A stretch of 42,065 nt of DNA from Caballeronia sp. (lineage in GTDB: Bacteria > Pseudomonadota > Gammaproteobacteria > Burkholderiales > Burkholderiaceae): assembly GCF_028292365.1 (NCBI RefSeq), contig NZ_JAQGMM010000651.1, positions 1-42,065 of the forward strand, in the 5' to 3' direction. Positions within the stretch are counted from its first letter, which is position 1. Each line of letters opens with the position of its first letter. The position numbers were made by a program, and so were the translations under genes. This document shows, piece by piece, positions 8,359 to 17,019 of this stretch. The notes below the pieces were generated by a model that had not been told where the DNA came from, did not search any database, and worked only from the letters and a program-made list of their open reading frames with translations.

Positions 8359-9084
8359 GTGCGACTCACTGAATTCAGGGCGCTCACCTTCGATTGTTAC
8401 GGCACGTTGATCGACTGGGAACGCGGCATAACAGCGGGTCTCATGCCTCTGATCAATCGCCTTGAGCGGCCGTTGACGCGTGACGAGGTGCTTGAGGCGC
8501 ATGCGCGTCATGAGTCTTCTCAGCAGCGCTACACGCCGGAGATGCCATACAGGGAGTTGCTCGCAGTCGTCTTCAAGCGGCTCGCAGAGGAATGGGGCGT
8601 TCCCTATACGATGGAAGAGTCATATGAATACGGACGCTCAGTGGGGCAGTGGCCCGCTTTCCCCGACTCCGCGAGTACGCTTCAATATCTGAAGAAGTAC
8701 TTCAAGCTGATCATCCTGTCCAACGTCGACAATGAAAGTTTCTCCGGCAGCAGGTCGATGTTGCAAGTAGACTTCGACGCGGTCATCACGGCGGAAGATG
8801 TCGGTTCTTATAAACCCTCGCACCGCAATTTCGACTACATGCTTGAACTCCTTCCTTCCCTTGGTGTGCGCAAGGAAGAGACGCTGCACATTGCGGACAG
8901 CATATTCCACGATCATGAACCGGCAGCCGAGCTTGGCATAAAATCCTGCTGGATCTACCGCCGGTTCGAGCAACGGGGCTTTGGCGCCACCATGCGCACG
9001 GTCAATGAGCCGTCGGTCGAGTTCAAGTTTACGAGCATGGCGCAACTGGTGAAGGCGCACCACGAAGAGCTAAGCAGAGGGTGA
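8359..9084 (+). CDS. HAD-superfamily hydrolase, copy 2
   Basis: A 241-residue paralogue of the preceding gene. It aligns without gaps over the full length at roughly 60 percent identity by eye. The same motif set is kept: FDCYGTL, LSNVDNES, GSYKPS and SIFHDHEPA, and again the SSN segment of genuine haloacid dehalogenases is missing. It starts with GTG at 8359, decided by a perfect AGGAGG five bases upstream (8348-8353). Differences concentrate in residues 20-75 and 185-215 (cap and C-terminal loops), the regions that shape substrate choice in HADs, so the copies may handle related but different substrates or form a heterodimer. True function unknown. Confidence 0.82.
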   Translation: MRLTEFRALTFDCYGTLIDWERGITAGLMPLINRLERPLTRDEVLEAHARHESSQQRYTPEMPYRELLAVVFKRLAEEWGVPYTMEESYEYGRSVGQWPAFPDSASTLQYLKKYFKLIILSNVDNESFSGSRSMLQVDFDAVITAEDVGSYKPSHRNFDYMLELLPSLGVRKEETLHIADSIFHDHEPAAELGIKSCWIYRRFEQRGFGATMRTVNEPSVEFKFTSMAQLVKAHHEELSRG

Positions 9085-9129
9085 CCGGATAGACCCGCCT
9101 GAAAAAATCACCGGACGCGAGAGCCCGAC

Positions 9130-9624
9130 ATGACCACTCGACAAAAACTGGATCGGATCGACATCAAGATCCTGGCGGAACTGCAGAAGAACGGCAATAT
9201 AACGAATGCAAACCTGGCCAACGCCGTCGGGCTGTCACCGAGTCCATGCCTTCAGCGAGTCAAACGGCTCGAATCGTCGGGCATTATCTCCGGATACGGT
9301 GCGCACCTCAATCTTGCCAAGCTGACCACTACGGTGACGGTGTTTACCGAGGTGATGCTGCAAGACCACCGGCGCGAGGATTTCATCCGGTTTGAAGCGA
9401 ATGTCCGGGAGATCGACGAGATCATCGAATGTCATCTGGTCAGCGGAGGGTATGACTATTTGCTGAAGTTTCTCGTCGGCAATATTGGCCACTATCAGGA
9501 GGTGGTGGAACGGCTGCTGGATCTCAACCTCGGCATCGAGAAGTACTTCAGCTACATCGTCATCAGGTCGCCGTTCGTGAAGCACGTCGCGCCGTTGGAC
9601 AGACTGCTGACGGACGAACAATGA
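9130..9624 (+). CDS. Lrp/AsnC-family transcriptional regulator
   Basis: A 164-residue Lrp-type regulator. An N-terminal winged helix-turn-helix (about residues 9-60, with NANLANAVGLSPSPCLQRVKRLE) is followed by a RAM amino-acid-binding domain (about 75-150, with GGYDYLLKFLVGN). It lies 45 bases after the second HAD gene and probably shares its transcript. It is convergent with the aminotransferase gene. Lrp proteins of this size next to aminotransferases usually respond to the amino acid or amine being broken down, which fits the locus. Effector unknown. Confidence 0.9.
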   Translation: MTTRQKLDRIDIKILAELQKNGNITNANLANAVGLSPSPCLQRVKRLESSGIISGYGAHLNLAKLTTTVTVFTEVMLQDHRREDFIRFEANVREIDEIIECHLVSGGYDYLLKFLVGNIGHYQEVVERLLDLNLGIEKYFSYIVIRSPFVKHVAPLDRLLTDEQ

Positions 9625-9648
9625 GGTCCGTCACGTCGGCAATCGATC

Positions 9649-9688
9649 GCGGCGTTGCTTAAGCAATGGCTTTGCTGCGCAACGCCGC
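9649..9688. terminator. Bidirectional hairpin between convergent Lrp and aminotransferase genes
   Basis: Perfect 10-base inverted repeat GCGGCGTTGC / GCAACGCCGC with a nested inner repeat AGCAA / TTGCT in the loop. It overlaps the last codons and stop of the aminotransferase gene and lies 25 bases after the Lrp stop. Position and strength suit a shared terminator, although no long T-run follows on either strand. Confidence 0.6.
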
Positions 9689-11053
9689 TCGTACATCTGC
9701 GTGTTCGAGCAGGTCGTCCAGCGTCTTCTCCACACGCTCGAACATCAGCGCGAAATCGTCTTGTGTGTAGCAGAGTGCGGGCGCGAAACCGAGGATGTTG
9801 TCGCCGAATGCGCGGAATATGATCTTGTTCTTGTACGCGGTTTCGAAGATGCGTTCAGGCAGCTTGAGCGATGCATCGAATCCCTTCTTCGACTCTTTGT
9901 CCGACACCAGTTCGAGCGCGCCGAGCAGGCCGATATGGCGCGAGTCACCCACTAGCGGATGTGTCAGCAACGCGTCGAGTCCTTTTGCGAAATGCGGCGC
10001 CTGTGCGATGCCGTTGGCCAGCAATCCTCCCTCGTGATAAAGGCGCATGACTTCAAGTCCGATTGCGGCGCTGACCGGGTGCGCGGAATAGGTCTGGCCG
10101 TGGCCGATCACAACCGACTTGTCCGCGCCGTCCGCTATGCCTTGATAGACCGCGTCAGACATCAGCACGGCGCCCATCGGCGCATAGCCGGCGGTGAGGC
10201 CCTTGGCGACGGTCATGAGGTCCGGTTCCACGCCTTCTGTCTCGCAAGCGAAGAGCGGGCCTGTACGGCCGAACGCGGTGATCACTTCGTCAGCCACGAA
10301 CAGGATGTCTAGCTTGCGGCAAACTTGACTCATTGCCTTGAGCCATCCTGCGGGCGGCACGATAACCCCGCCCGAACCCTGTACCGGCTCGCAGAAGAAT
10401 GCCGCGACGTTCTCGGCGCCGAGTTCGGCGACCCTGGCTTCGAGGGCGGCGACTGACGCCGCGATAATCGCTTGCGGATTGTCGGGTGTCGCGCTGCGGT
10501 AGCGGTAGGGCGACGGAATGTGGTGCTGGGTGCGCAGCGGCACGTCGAAGTTGCGATGGAAGCTCGCAATCGCGGTCAATCCCGCACCCACGGAGGATGA
10601 ACCGTGATAACCCCGTTCGAGCGCGATGATGTGTTTTTTCGACGGGCGTGTCGTCGCATTGTAGTAGTGCGTAATAAAGCGAATGGCGGAGTCCACTGCA
10701 TCGGATCCGCCGAGCGTGAAATAGACGTGTTGCAGGGATTGCGGAGCCTTACTGACGAGCTGTTCCGCAAGTTCGATCGCCGGCTCCGAGCCGAAATGAA
10801 AATAGCCGGTCGCGTAGGGCAGGCGGGCCATCTGTTCAGATGCGGCTTTGACGATACTGTCCTGGCCATAACCCACATTGACACACCACAACCCGGCGAA
10901 GGCATCGAGCAGTTCATTGCCGTTTGCGTCGCGCAGGTAAGCGCCCCGGCCGGACTCGAGAATGGTGACGCCGCGTGCTTCATGTGCACGATAGCTGACG
11001 ACCGGGTGGATCAGATGCTTGCGGTCGGCTTCGGTGAGTGACTTGATCGACAT
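9659..11053 (-). CDS. Class III PLP-dependent aminotransferase (omega-amino acid or amine:pyruvate type)
   Basis: A 464-residue fold-type I aminotransferase. Asp255 in VADEVITAFGRTG binds the pyridine nitrogen and Lys284 in TVAKGLTAGYAPMGAV is the PLP lysine. The ERGYHGSS segment near residue 146 contacts the cofactor phosphate. The N-terminus (HPVVSYRAHEARG) and the HYYNA segment resemble the beta-alanine/putrescine/omega-amino acid:pyruvate group. It is the last gene of the minus-strand run MHS transporter, PucR regulator, aminotransferase. It probably removes the amino group from a compound released by the divergent amidohydrolase or imported by the transporter. Cofactor chemistry is firm; the amine substrate is inferred. 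Confidence 0.88.
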   Translation of the reverse strand: MSIKSLTEADRKHLIHPVVSYRAHEARGVTILESGRGAYLRDANGNELLDAFAGLWCVNVGYGQDSIVKAASEQMARLPYATGYFHFGSEPAIELAEQLVSKAPQSLQHVYFTLGGSDAVDSAIRFITHYYNATTRPSKKHIIALERGYHGSSSVGAGLTAIASFHRNFDVPLRTQHHIPSPYRYRSATPDNPQAIIAASVAALEARVAELGAENVAAFFCEPVQGSGGVIVPPAGWLKAMSQVCRKLDILFVADEVITAFGRTGPLFACETEGVEPDLMTVAKGLTAGYAPMGAVLMSDAVYQGIADGADKSVVIGHGQTYSAHPVSAAIGLEVMRLYHEGGLLANGIAQAPHFAKGLDALLTHPLVGDSRHIGLLGALELVSDKESKKGFDASLKLPERIFETAYKNKIIFRAFGDNILGFAPALCYTQDDFALMFERVEKTLDDLLEHADVRAALRSKAIA

Positions 11054-11156
11054 GGGGGTACCTCGTTTCGGAAGTGCTTGATGGATGAGCCGGTTCCTCA
11101 GATTAAAGCGTGAAATATGACGGCGGTCATCCTACGAAGCGTATGAAAGAAACCAG

Positions 11157-12713
11157 TTAATCTTCTCGAAGACGATACAGCGCCACCGCGACTTGCAACT
11201 GAAACCGCATCTTCGGATCTTCGAGTGACAGCTTCAGTATGCTTTCGATGCGCTCGACGCGATAACGCAGCGTGCTGATATGAATGCCTAATGCCTTTGC
11301 CGTGTTGGCGAGCTGGAAGCCCTCGTCCGCTAGCGTGCACACTGTTTCCAGCAGCGATTCCCCACGCCGTTTCTCGGAGAGTGGCCCGATCAGTCGCTCG
11401 ACCAGCAGATCACGTGCGTTCGGATCGCCCATCAACGCGCGAGGGAAAAGAATTTCGTCGAATTGATGCAGGCGTCCGGGGCGTAATGTCGGTACAAGCG
11501 CGTCGACGTCCTGCGCGCCAACTGCCATCCCCTTCACGCCAGTGTGAATCCGGCTGATCGCCATGGCGGAGCGTTTATCCGACAGCGCTTCCCACAATGA
11601 CAATGCCGAGGCATCTTCCGGAACGATAAACTTGAGCTGGTTCAGCCAGATCGCGATGAGCTCGGGAAGCTTCCTGGCACGCAACTCGCGCTTGAGTGAG
11701 TCGACCCAGCGCTCGCGTCGTTCGAGCCCTTCCGGCGTCAATGGAATTGGCTCATCGAGTAGAACCAGGCACACGCGATAAGCCTTTGAATCGCTCCAGC
11801 CACATACCCGGGCCCGTTCGAGGGCAGCGGCCGTCGCTGAAAATTCGCCATCCAGAAGACCTGCCACAAGCGCATACCCAAGGCGGTCTTCCTGTTGGGC
11901 GAGTTGCCGCTGGTGCATCATGTGCAGCGCTGCCACGACGCTTGCATGTTCGATTGCTCGCGCATCGAGTTCTTGCGTTTCGTCGCCCGCGAGGTCAAGC
12001 CAGATGAGTGCGACGACGGTATCGTGCAGACGGACGGGGAAGACAATTCGATGCCCCGTGGTGAACGCCACCGCTAGCGGCCGTTGCATTGCCGTGAGGT
12101 CGACGGGCAGCGAGCCACCGTGCACCGCGCCAACAAATTGAGGTTCGAGCAGGGTGAGCGCTTCAACCGTATCCGATCCCCCCAGGATGCCGCCGGCCGG
12201 ATCGGTGAACGTCACGAAACGCCCGAGCAGGCTGGTCAGCGCGGCTGCGATGTCGGACAGGTTGGTAGCGGAGACGGCCGCGTTGGTGAGTGCCCGGTGC
12301 AGCTTTTCCGACCGCTCGATGATGTCGCCCTGGAAGTTGATGATCTTCGCGAGTATTTCGTGCGTGACCTCGCTGAACGGAACATCCCAGGGCAGTTCGA
12401 GAAGCGGCAAGCCAACCTGGTTGGCCTCTTCAAGCGCCTCGGGCGGGAAGTGTTCGCGAAAGTGGGGCACGGCGAGTACCACGCCTGCAAGCCCCACCTT
12501 GCTGAGGTTTCTGACCAGCTCTCGCGAGGAAACTTCGTCGCTCGGCCAGTTGTACCCGGTCGTCAGCAACAACTCGCCCGGCTTCACCCATTGCGCTATG
12601 TCCGGGTGATCGACCATGTGAACCCACGTGATCTCCCGGTCCAGCATGTGCGAACCTGCCACTACTTCGGCGTCACGTAATATCGTCTCCCTTATGGCGG
12701 TATCGAGTTTCAT
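11157..12713 (-). CDS. PucR-family transcriptional regulator
   Basis: A 518-residue regulator. An N-terminal PucR domain (about residues 1-125, with HMVDHPDIAQWVKPGELLLTTG) is followed by a GGDEF-like middle region and a C-terminal HTH_30 domain (about 455-510, with NTAKALGIHISTLRYRVERI). PucR proteins control purine, polyamine, amine or amino acid breakdown genes. It sits 27 bases after the transporter gene and 103 bases before the aminotransferase on the same strand. A GGAG precedes its ATG. It is the best local candidate to read the inverted repeat at 14198-14260. The effector is not evident from sequence. Confidence 0.88.
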   Translation of the reverse strand: MKLDTAIRETILRDAEVVAGSHMLDREITWVHMVDHPDIAQWVKPGELLLTTGYNWPSDEVSSRELVRNLSKVGLAGVVLAVPHFREHFPPEALEEANQVGLPLLELPWDVPFSEVTHEILAKIINFQGDIIERSEKLHRALTNAAVSATNLSDIAAALTSLLGRFVTFTDPAGGILGGSDTVEALTLLEPQFVGAVHGGSLPVDLTAMQRPLAVAFTTGHRIVFPVRLHDTVVALIWLDLAGDETQELDARAIEHASVVAALHMMHQRQLAQQEDRLGYALVAGLLDGEFSATAAALERARVCGWSDSKAYRVCLVLLDEPIPLTPEGLERRERWVDSLKRELRARKLPELIAIWLNQLKFIVPEDASALSLWEALSDKRSAMAISRIHTGVKGMAVGAQDVDALVPTLRPGRLHQFDEILFPRALMGDPNARDLLVERLIGPLSEKRRGESLLETVCTLADEGFQLANTAKALGIHISTLRYRVERIESILKLSLEDPKMRFQLQVAVALYRLRED

Positions 12714-12740
12714 TTTTCTCCGTAAATGCAGCGTGACGCG

Positions 12741-14057
12741 CTAGCAGGGCACAGCAATGTCAGGTGATCTGCTCGCGATGGGTTGGCGGTAGCCCAACAA
12801 TACGCCGAGCAAACTGAAAGCCGCCGCGAACATCACATAGAAGGCGGGCGCCATGGCCGTGCCGGTCTTGCTGATCAGCCAGGTCAGGATCAGCGAGGCG
12901 AATCCGCCAAATGTCATGACAGCGAGGTTGTACGCGACTGACAAGCCGGTAGACAATACTTTCGTCGGAAACGTTTCGGACAGCGCAGCGAGAATCGGGC
13001 CTGTGTAGATGGCAATCAGCACGCCAAATACGGCCTGGAAAATGCATAGCGTGGCAAGCGACGGGGATGACACGATCATCGCGAACATCGGCCATGCGAG
13101 CACAAGCATGGCGGCGGCTGAACATGCCAGGAGCCATTTCCGGCCGATCTTGTCGGACCACCAGCCCGTGATCGGCGAGCAAACCGTAATCACCACGCCA
13201 CCCACCATGGCTGCAATGAAGGAGGCGGACTGCTGCAGCTTGAGCACCTTGACCGAGAACGTCGGCATGTAGAAGAGGATGACGTAGATGCACACGGTCC
13301 ACAGCACGACCATCGCGAAGCTCGCGAACGTCTGCCGTGGATAGTCACGCAGAACATCGGCAAGCGGCGTCTTGGACTTGTCGGTGGCGTTCAGAAAGAC
13401 CGGCGTTTCCGCGAGGTTTCGGCGGATGAAGAAACCGATCGGGCCGATCAGCAAACCGGAGAGAAACGGAATTCTCCAACCCCAGCTTTCAACGTCCTGT
13501 GCCGAGAGTCCTAACGTGATACCCGTGCCGAAACATGCCCCGAGCAGCACGGCGAAGCCAATGCTCGTCTGGATCCAGCTGGAGTAATAAGCCTTCTTCC
13601 CTTTCGGCGCATGTTCGGTCAGGAACGCGGTCGCCGTGCCCATTTCCCCGCCGGCGGAAAATCCCTGGAGCAGCCGTGCAATCACAATCAGGCAAGGCGC
13701 CGCGACGCCAATCTGCGAGTAGGTGGGGGCAAGGCCGATCAGCGCGGTGCCCGCGCACATCAATAAAATGGTCAGTGACAGTGCCGCCTTTCGACCGGCC
13801 CGGTCCGCGTAAATGCCGATCAAAATGCCACCGAACGGGCGGACCAGAAAGCCAACGCCGAAGGTCGCAACCGAGAGCATCAACGAACTCAGGTCGTTTC
13901 CGGTAGGGAAAAAAAGCTTGGCGATGGTGATGGCAAAAAAACCGTACACCATGAAGTCGAACCATTCGAAGCCATTGCCCAGTACCGTCGCGACAATGGC
14001 GCGTCGCCGGATCGTCCGGTCTTCGTCGTAGCTTGCCGTCAAATCTACCGTGTTCAT
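12741..14057 (-). CDS. MFS transporter, metabolite:H+ symporter (MHS) type
   Basis: A 438-residue, twelve-helix major facilitator. The N-terminal NGFEWFDFMVYGFFA motif and the loop with GRKAALSLTI match the MHS family (ShiA, KgtP, ProP relatives), which import organic acids or zwitterions with protons. The start at 14057 is set by AGGAG six bases upstream; a longer frame starting at 14159 lacks this signal and runs into the promoter region. It is first in the minus-strand run with the PucR regulator and aminotransferase and divergent from the amidohydrolase, so it is likely the uptake system for the same pathway. Substrate unknown. Confidence 0.87.
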   Translation of the reverse strand: MNTVDLTASYDEDRTIRRRAIVATVLGNGFEWFDFMVYGFFAITIAKLFFPTGNDLSSLMLSVATFGVGFLVRPFGGILIGIYADRAGRKAALSLTILLMCAGTALIGLAPTYSQIGVAAPCLIVIARLLQGFSAGGEMGTATAFLTEHAPKGKKAYYSSWIQTSIGFAVLLGACFGTGITLGLSAQDVESWGWRIPFLSGLLIGPIGFFIRRNLAETPVFLNATDKSKTPLADVLRDYPRQTFASFAMVVLWTVCIYVILFYMPTFSVKVLKLQQSASFIAAMVGGVVITVCSPITGWWSDKIGRKWLLACSAAAMLVLAWPMFAMIVSSPSLATLCIFQAVFGVLIAIYTGPILAALSETFPTKVLSTGLSVAYNLAVMTFGGFASLILTWLISKTGTAMAPAFYVMFAAAFSLLGVLLGYRQPIASRSPDIAVPC

Positions 14058-14392
14058 CTCCACTCCTGATGCATGCGTTTGACTTCGTCCATGAGGTTGA
14101 ACGCACCTGCTGTCCGTGCGCTCCCTGTTAGTCATTGGACTCAGCCACAATTCGCACAACTACCCTCAAAACATCGTAATGAACACGGTTGAATTTGTAT
14201 CAAACATAGAATAAGCGCCAGAAAAAAGGAATTTTTCTTGTGCGTTTCATATGTTTGATAGGTATCTCCTATCTTTTTGATTTTCTACCCTGTGCCCGGG
14301 ACGAAAGTCTTCTGACATGGCATTCATCAATCAGCGCTCGCGGCGATCAGGATCGGACTGGTTGTGGGCGTGGCGGAAACCGGGGGGGAACA
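14058..14392. promoter_or_regulatory. Divergent promoter region between transporter and amidohydrolase genes
   Basis: A 335-base non-coding stretch, visibly AT-rich between 14160 and 14290 against GC-rich flanks. It holds the perfect inverted repeat described at 14198-14260, an A/T-rich palindrome-like stretch between its arms (14221-14237), and a second inverted repeat GATAGG-TATCT-CCTATC at 14257-14273. TTGATA (minus strand, 14203-14198) and TTGTGC (plus strand, 14238-14243) are possible -35 elements, but the -10 elements are not convincing. No gene seen. Confidence 0.6.
14198..14260. promoter_or_regulatory. Long-spaced perfect inverted repeat, candidate operator
   Basis: TATCAAACATA at 14198-14208 and TATGTTTGATA at 14250-14260 are perfect 11-base inverted copies. 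Their centres are 52 bases apart, close to five helical turns, so a dimer or tetramer could bind both arms on one DNA face and loop or bridge the intervening promoter. The site lies midway between the divergent transporter and amidohydrolase genes. The PucR regulator encoded 1.5 kb away is the likely protein; the Lrp regulator is an alternative. Confidence 0.55.
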
Positions 14393-16000
14393 ATGACGAC
14401 GCCAAACATCACCATTGAAGTAGGCGAGGAAATGGTCGCGGGCTTTGCAAGGAAGGGGCTTGGCCAGGTTCGTCGCTCCTCGTCGCGAGATCGCGGCGAC
14501 GGTCCGTTTCGCAGGCTGGTCCTGCGCGGAGCAACGGTTCTCGACGGCACTGGGGCGCCTCCTTGGGGACCGGCCGATATCGTCATCGAAGGCGACCGGA
14601 TCACGGAAATTGCAGCCGTAGGCGTGCCCGGCCTTCCAATCAACGAGCAGCGCAGGCCAGCCGCAGGTGATCACGAGATCGACTGCTCCGGTAAGTTCGT
14701 GACACCGGGATTCATCGACTGTCACGCGCATATCGGCACCCCGTTTCATGCGGAAAACGGCGAGATGATGCCGGCGGACTATGTGTACAAACTTTGGCTT
14801 GCACACGGTGTGACCTCAGTGCGCGAAGCGGGCTGCATGAACGGTCTTGAATGGACCTGTGAGCAGAAGGCCGCGGCGGATGAGAACCGCATCGCGGCGC
14901 CGCATTTGTACCCGTACGTCTACTTTCCTGCTGTCAACGACTACCTCAAGACGATCTACAGTCCTGAAGAAGGTCGGCAGTGGCTGAGACGAGTCAGCGA
15001 GCGAGGCGCAAAGGGCGTGAAGTTTTTCGGCGCACCGCCGGCCATCATGCAAGCAGCTCTGGACGAGTGCAAGCTGTTGGGACTCCGTACGTGTTGCCAT
15101 CATGCGCAGCTTTCGGTGGGCCGTATGAACGCGCTCAAGACGGCGCAATGGGGGCTGACAAGCACCGAGCACGCGTACGGCTTGCCGGAGGCGCTCTTCG
15201 AGGGCAGGACGCTGCAAACGATTGGCGACGACTACAACTACAACGATGAATACCTGAGATTCTCCACTGCCGGTCAAACCTTCCTCCAGGCGGCAAAGCC
15301 GGGCAGTCAGAAGTGGAATGACGTGCTGGATGCGTTTCTCGCAGTCGGTCATACCTTTGTCCCTACGATGAACGTGTATGACGGCAACCGGGATCTCATG
15401 CGTGCGCGCAGGGCCGAATGGCATGACGCGTATACGGATAACACCACGTGGAAGTATTTCCAGCCGCAACGTGGCGGCCACGGGGCGTATTTCTATCGCT
15501 GGTCGGTCACGAACGAAGTCGAGTGGCGCGAGAGTTTTCATATCCTGATGCAGTTCCTCAATGAGTACAAGAACAGGGGCGGCCGTGTATGTCCGGGCAG
15601 CGACTCCGGGTTCATGTTTCAGATCTACGGATTTGGTTATGTCCGGGAACTCGAGCTGTTTCAGGAAGCAGGATTCTCGCCGCTGGAAGTGCTGCACGCG
15701 GCGACGGCGCAATCTGCCGAGTTACTTGGCATAGAAGACGAGACCGGCGCGCTCGAAGTGGGTCGCTGTGCGGACATCCTCGTGCATGACCAGAACCCTT
15801 TGGCCGATTTCAAGCTGCTTTATGGAACTGGCGCCTTGCGGTTGAACGACGAGTTGCGCTCTTTGGAACAAAAGCGGTCGATTGAACTGACCATCAAGGG
15901 CGGTGTGGTGTTCGACGCCGAGGAGCTGCTCGCTGATGTGCGCGGGATGGTGTCAGCCACGTGGCCCGAGGGCGAGACTCCGTTCGGACAAAAGGTGTGA
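14393..16000 (+). CDS. Metal-dependent amidohydrolase
   Basis: A 535-residue amidohydrolase-superfamily enzyme. The composite beta-domain (LVLRGATVLDGTG...IVIEGDRI, about residues 44-75) frames a TIM barrel with metal ligands in DCHAHIG (HxH), a lysine in KGVKFF that could be carbamylated, histidines in CCHHAQ and STEHAYG, and Asp in PGSDSG. The barrel resembles imidazolonepropionase/prolidase-like hydrolases. The ATG at 14393 follows a GGGGGGAA Shine-Dalgarno sequence; the upstream frame extension is non-coding in appearance. The stop overlaps the GTG of the G3E GTPase gene, which may supply its metal. It probably hydrolyses a C-N bond (amide, lactam, hydantoin-like ring or dipeptide) to feed the aminotransferase. 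Substrate unknown. Confidence 0.86.
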   Translation: MTTPNITIEVGEEMVAGFARKGLGQVRRSSSRDRGDGPFRRLVLRGATVLDGTGAPPWGPADIVIEGDRITEIAAVGVPGLPINEQRRPAAGDHEIDCSGKFVTPGFIDCHAHIGTPFHAENGEMMPADYVYKLWLAHGVTSVREAGCMNGLEWTCEQKAAADENRIAAPHLYPYVYFPAVNDYLKTIYSPEEGRQWLRRVSERGAKGVKFFGAPPAIMQAALDECKLLGLRTCCHHAQLSVGRMNALKTAQWGLTSTEHAYGLPEALFEGRTLQTIGDDYNYNDEYLRFSTAGQTFLQAAKPGSQKWNDVLDAFLAVGHTFVPTMNVYDGNRDLMRARRAEWHDAYTDNTTWKYFQPQRGGHGAYFYRWSVTNEVEWRESFHILMQFLNEYKNRGGRVCPGSDSGFMFQIYGFGYVRELELFQEAGFSPLEVLHAATAQSAELLGIEDETGALEVGRCADILVHDQNPLADFKLLYGTGALRLNDELRSLEQKRSIELTIKGGVVFDAEELLADVRGMVSATWPEGETPFGQKV

Positions 16001-16980
16001 ATACCGCCTCGACGCAATTTGTCGTCCTCGCCGGTATTTTGGGGAGTGGCAAGACATCGTTACTCGAAGCGTTGCTCGACTTGGGCAACGGTGCATCGAC
16101 GGCGGTCATCGTGAACGAAGTGGGTGCGATCAACATCGATGGGGCGGTTCTTTCGGAGTCGGCCCGCGGCATGACGATGGCAACTCTCAGCAACGGTTGC
16201 GTATGTTGTTCGTTGACAAGTGATCTGGTGACGACAGTTGAAGAGCTGGTCGCTTTGCGCGCGGAGGAAGGGCAAGAGCCATTCGAGCGCATCGTTCTGG
16301 AATGCAGTGGGTTGTCACGTCCGGGGGCGGTTATGCGTTCACTGGAACAACTCGCCACGTTGCGTTTTCGGCTGCATATTGTTGGTACTTACGACTGTAG
16401 CCGCCCACCGCTCGACCACGATTTCGAAGATGTCTCCGCGCAGCTTGCTGCCGCGCATACGGTGGTGCTGACCAAGATCGATCTTGTCAGTCCTGAACGA
16501 CGCGCGCAGGCGCGTAGTGTAGTCGCGGGCGTCAACCCGATGGCTCGTATTGTCGACGAATTTGCGGCAGCGATCCGGGCGCGTGAGGCTTTTGCGGAGG
16601 TCGATACGTCAGCAATACCGCAACTCGTGGGCACCGCACCGACGCTCGTCGGGGAGACCTTGCTCCATCCTCGCGTGCGCGTGTTCCGTGCGCGATTCAC
16701 CCGGAAACCAAACTGGGAAGATGTTCTCGAATGGCTCGAAAATATAGCCGGCACGACGGGCGATCGACTGCTGCGCATGAAGGCGATCGTTGCCGGCCCT
16801 CATGGCGCCGATCGCGTTTTGCTTCAGAGCGTAGGGACGACATTCGCCGCACCCAGACGTCTTGCGACGACGGCGTTTGACGACCTTGCAGCAGTGTTTA
16901 TTGTTCGCGACTGTGCGATGGTGGAATTGCAACAGGTCGATGGCGCGTGCGGGGTTGCGTGGACGGCGCTGCAACGGTAA
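15997..16980 (+). CDS. G3E-family (COG0523/CobW-like) GTPase, putative metallochaperone
   Basis: A 327-residue GTPase. Walker A GILGSGKT (13-20), the family metal-binding CxCC motif as CVCC (68-71) inside NGCVCCSL, Walker B-like ECSG, and a guanine-specificity TKID motif are all present. A CobW C-terminal domain fills the last third. The GTG at 15997 overlaps the amidohydrolase stop by four bases (GTGA), so the two are translationally coupled; the frame continues upstream only as a shadow. COG0523 proteins deliver Zn, Co, Ni or Fe to partner enzymes (HypB, UreG, nitrile hydratase activator). Coupling to a metal-dependent hydrolase suggests a dedicated chaperone. The metal is not predictable from sequence. 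Confidence 0.85.
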   Translation: MNTASTQFVVLAGILGSGKTSLLEALLDLGNGASTAVIVNEVGAINIDGAVLSESARGMTMATLSNGCVCCSLTSDLVTTVEELVALRAEEGQEPFERIVLECSGLSRPGAVMRSLEQLATLRFRLHIVGTYDCSRPPLDHDFEDVSAQLAAAHTVVLTKIDLVSPERRAQARSVVAGVNPMARIVDEFAAAIRAREAFAEVDTSAIPQLVGTAPTLVGETLLHPRVRVFRARFTRKPNWEDVLEWLENIAGTTGDRLLRMKAIVAGPHGADRVLLQSVGTTFAAPRRLATTAFDDLAAVFIVRDCAMVELQQVDGACGVAWTALQR

Positions 16981-17019
16981 CCGCCCGATGTCAGCACCGT
17001 TCACGTTGCCCCATATCGT

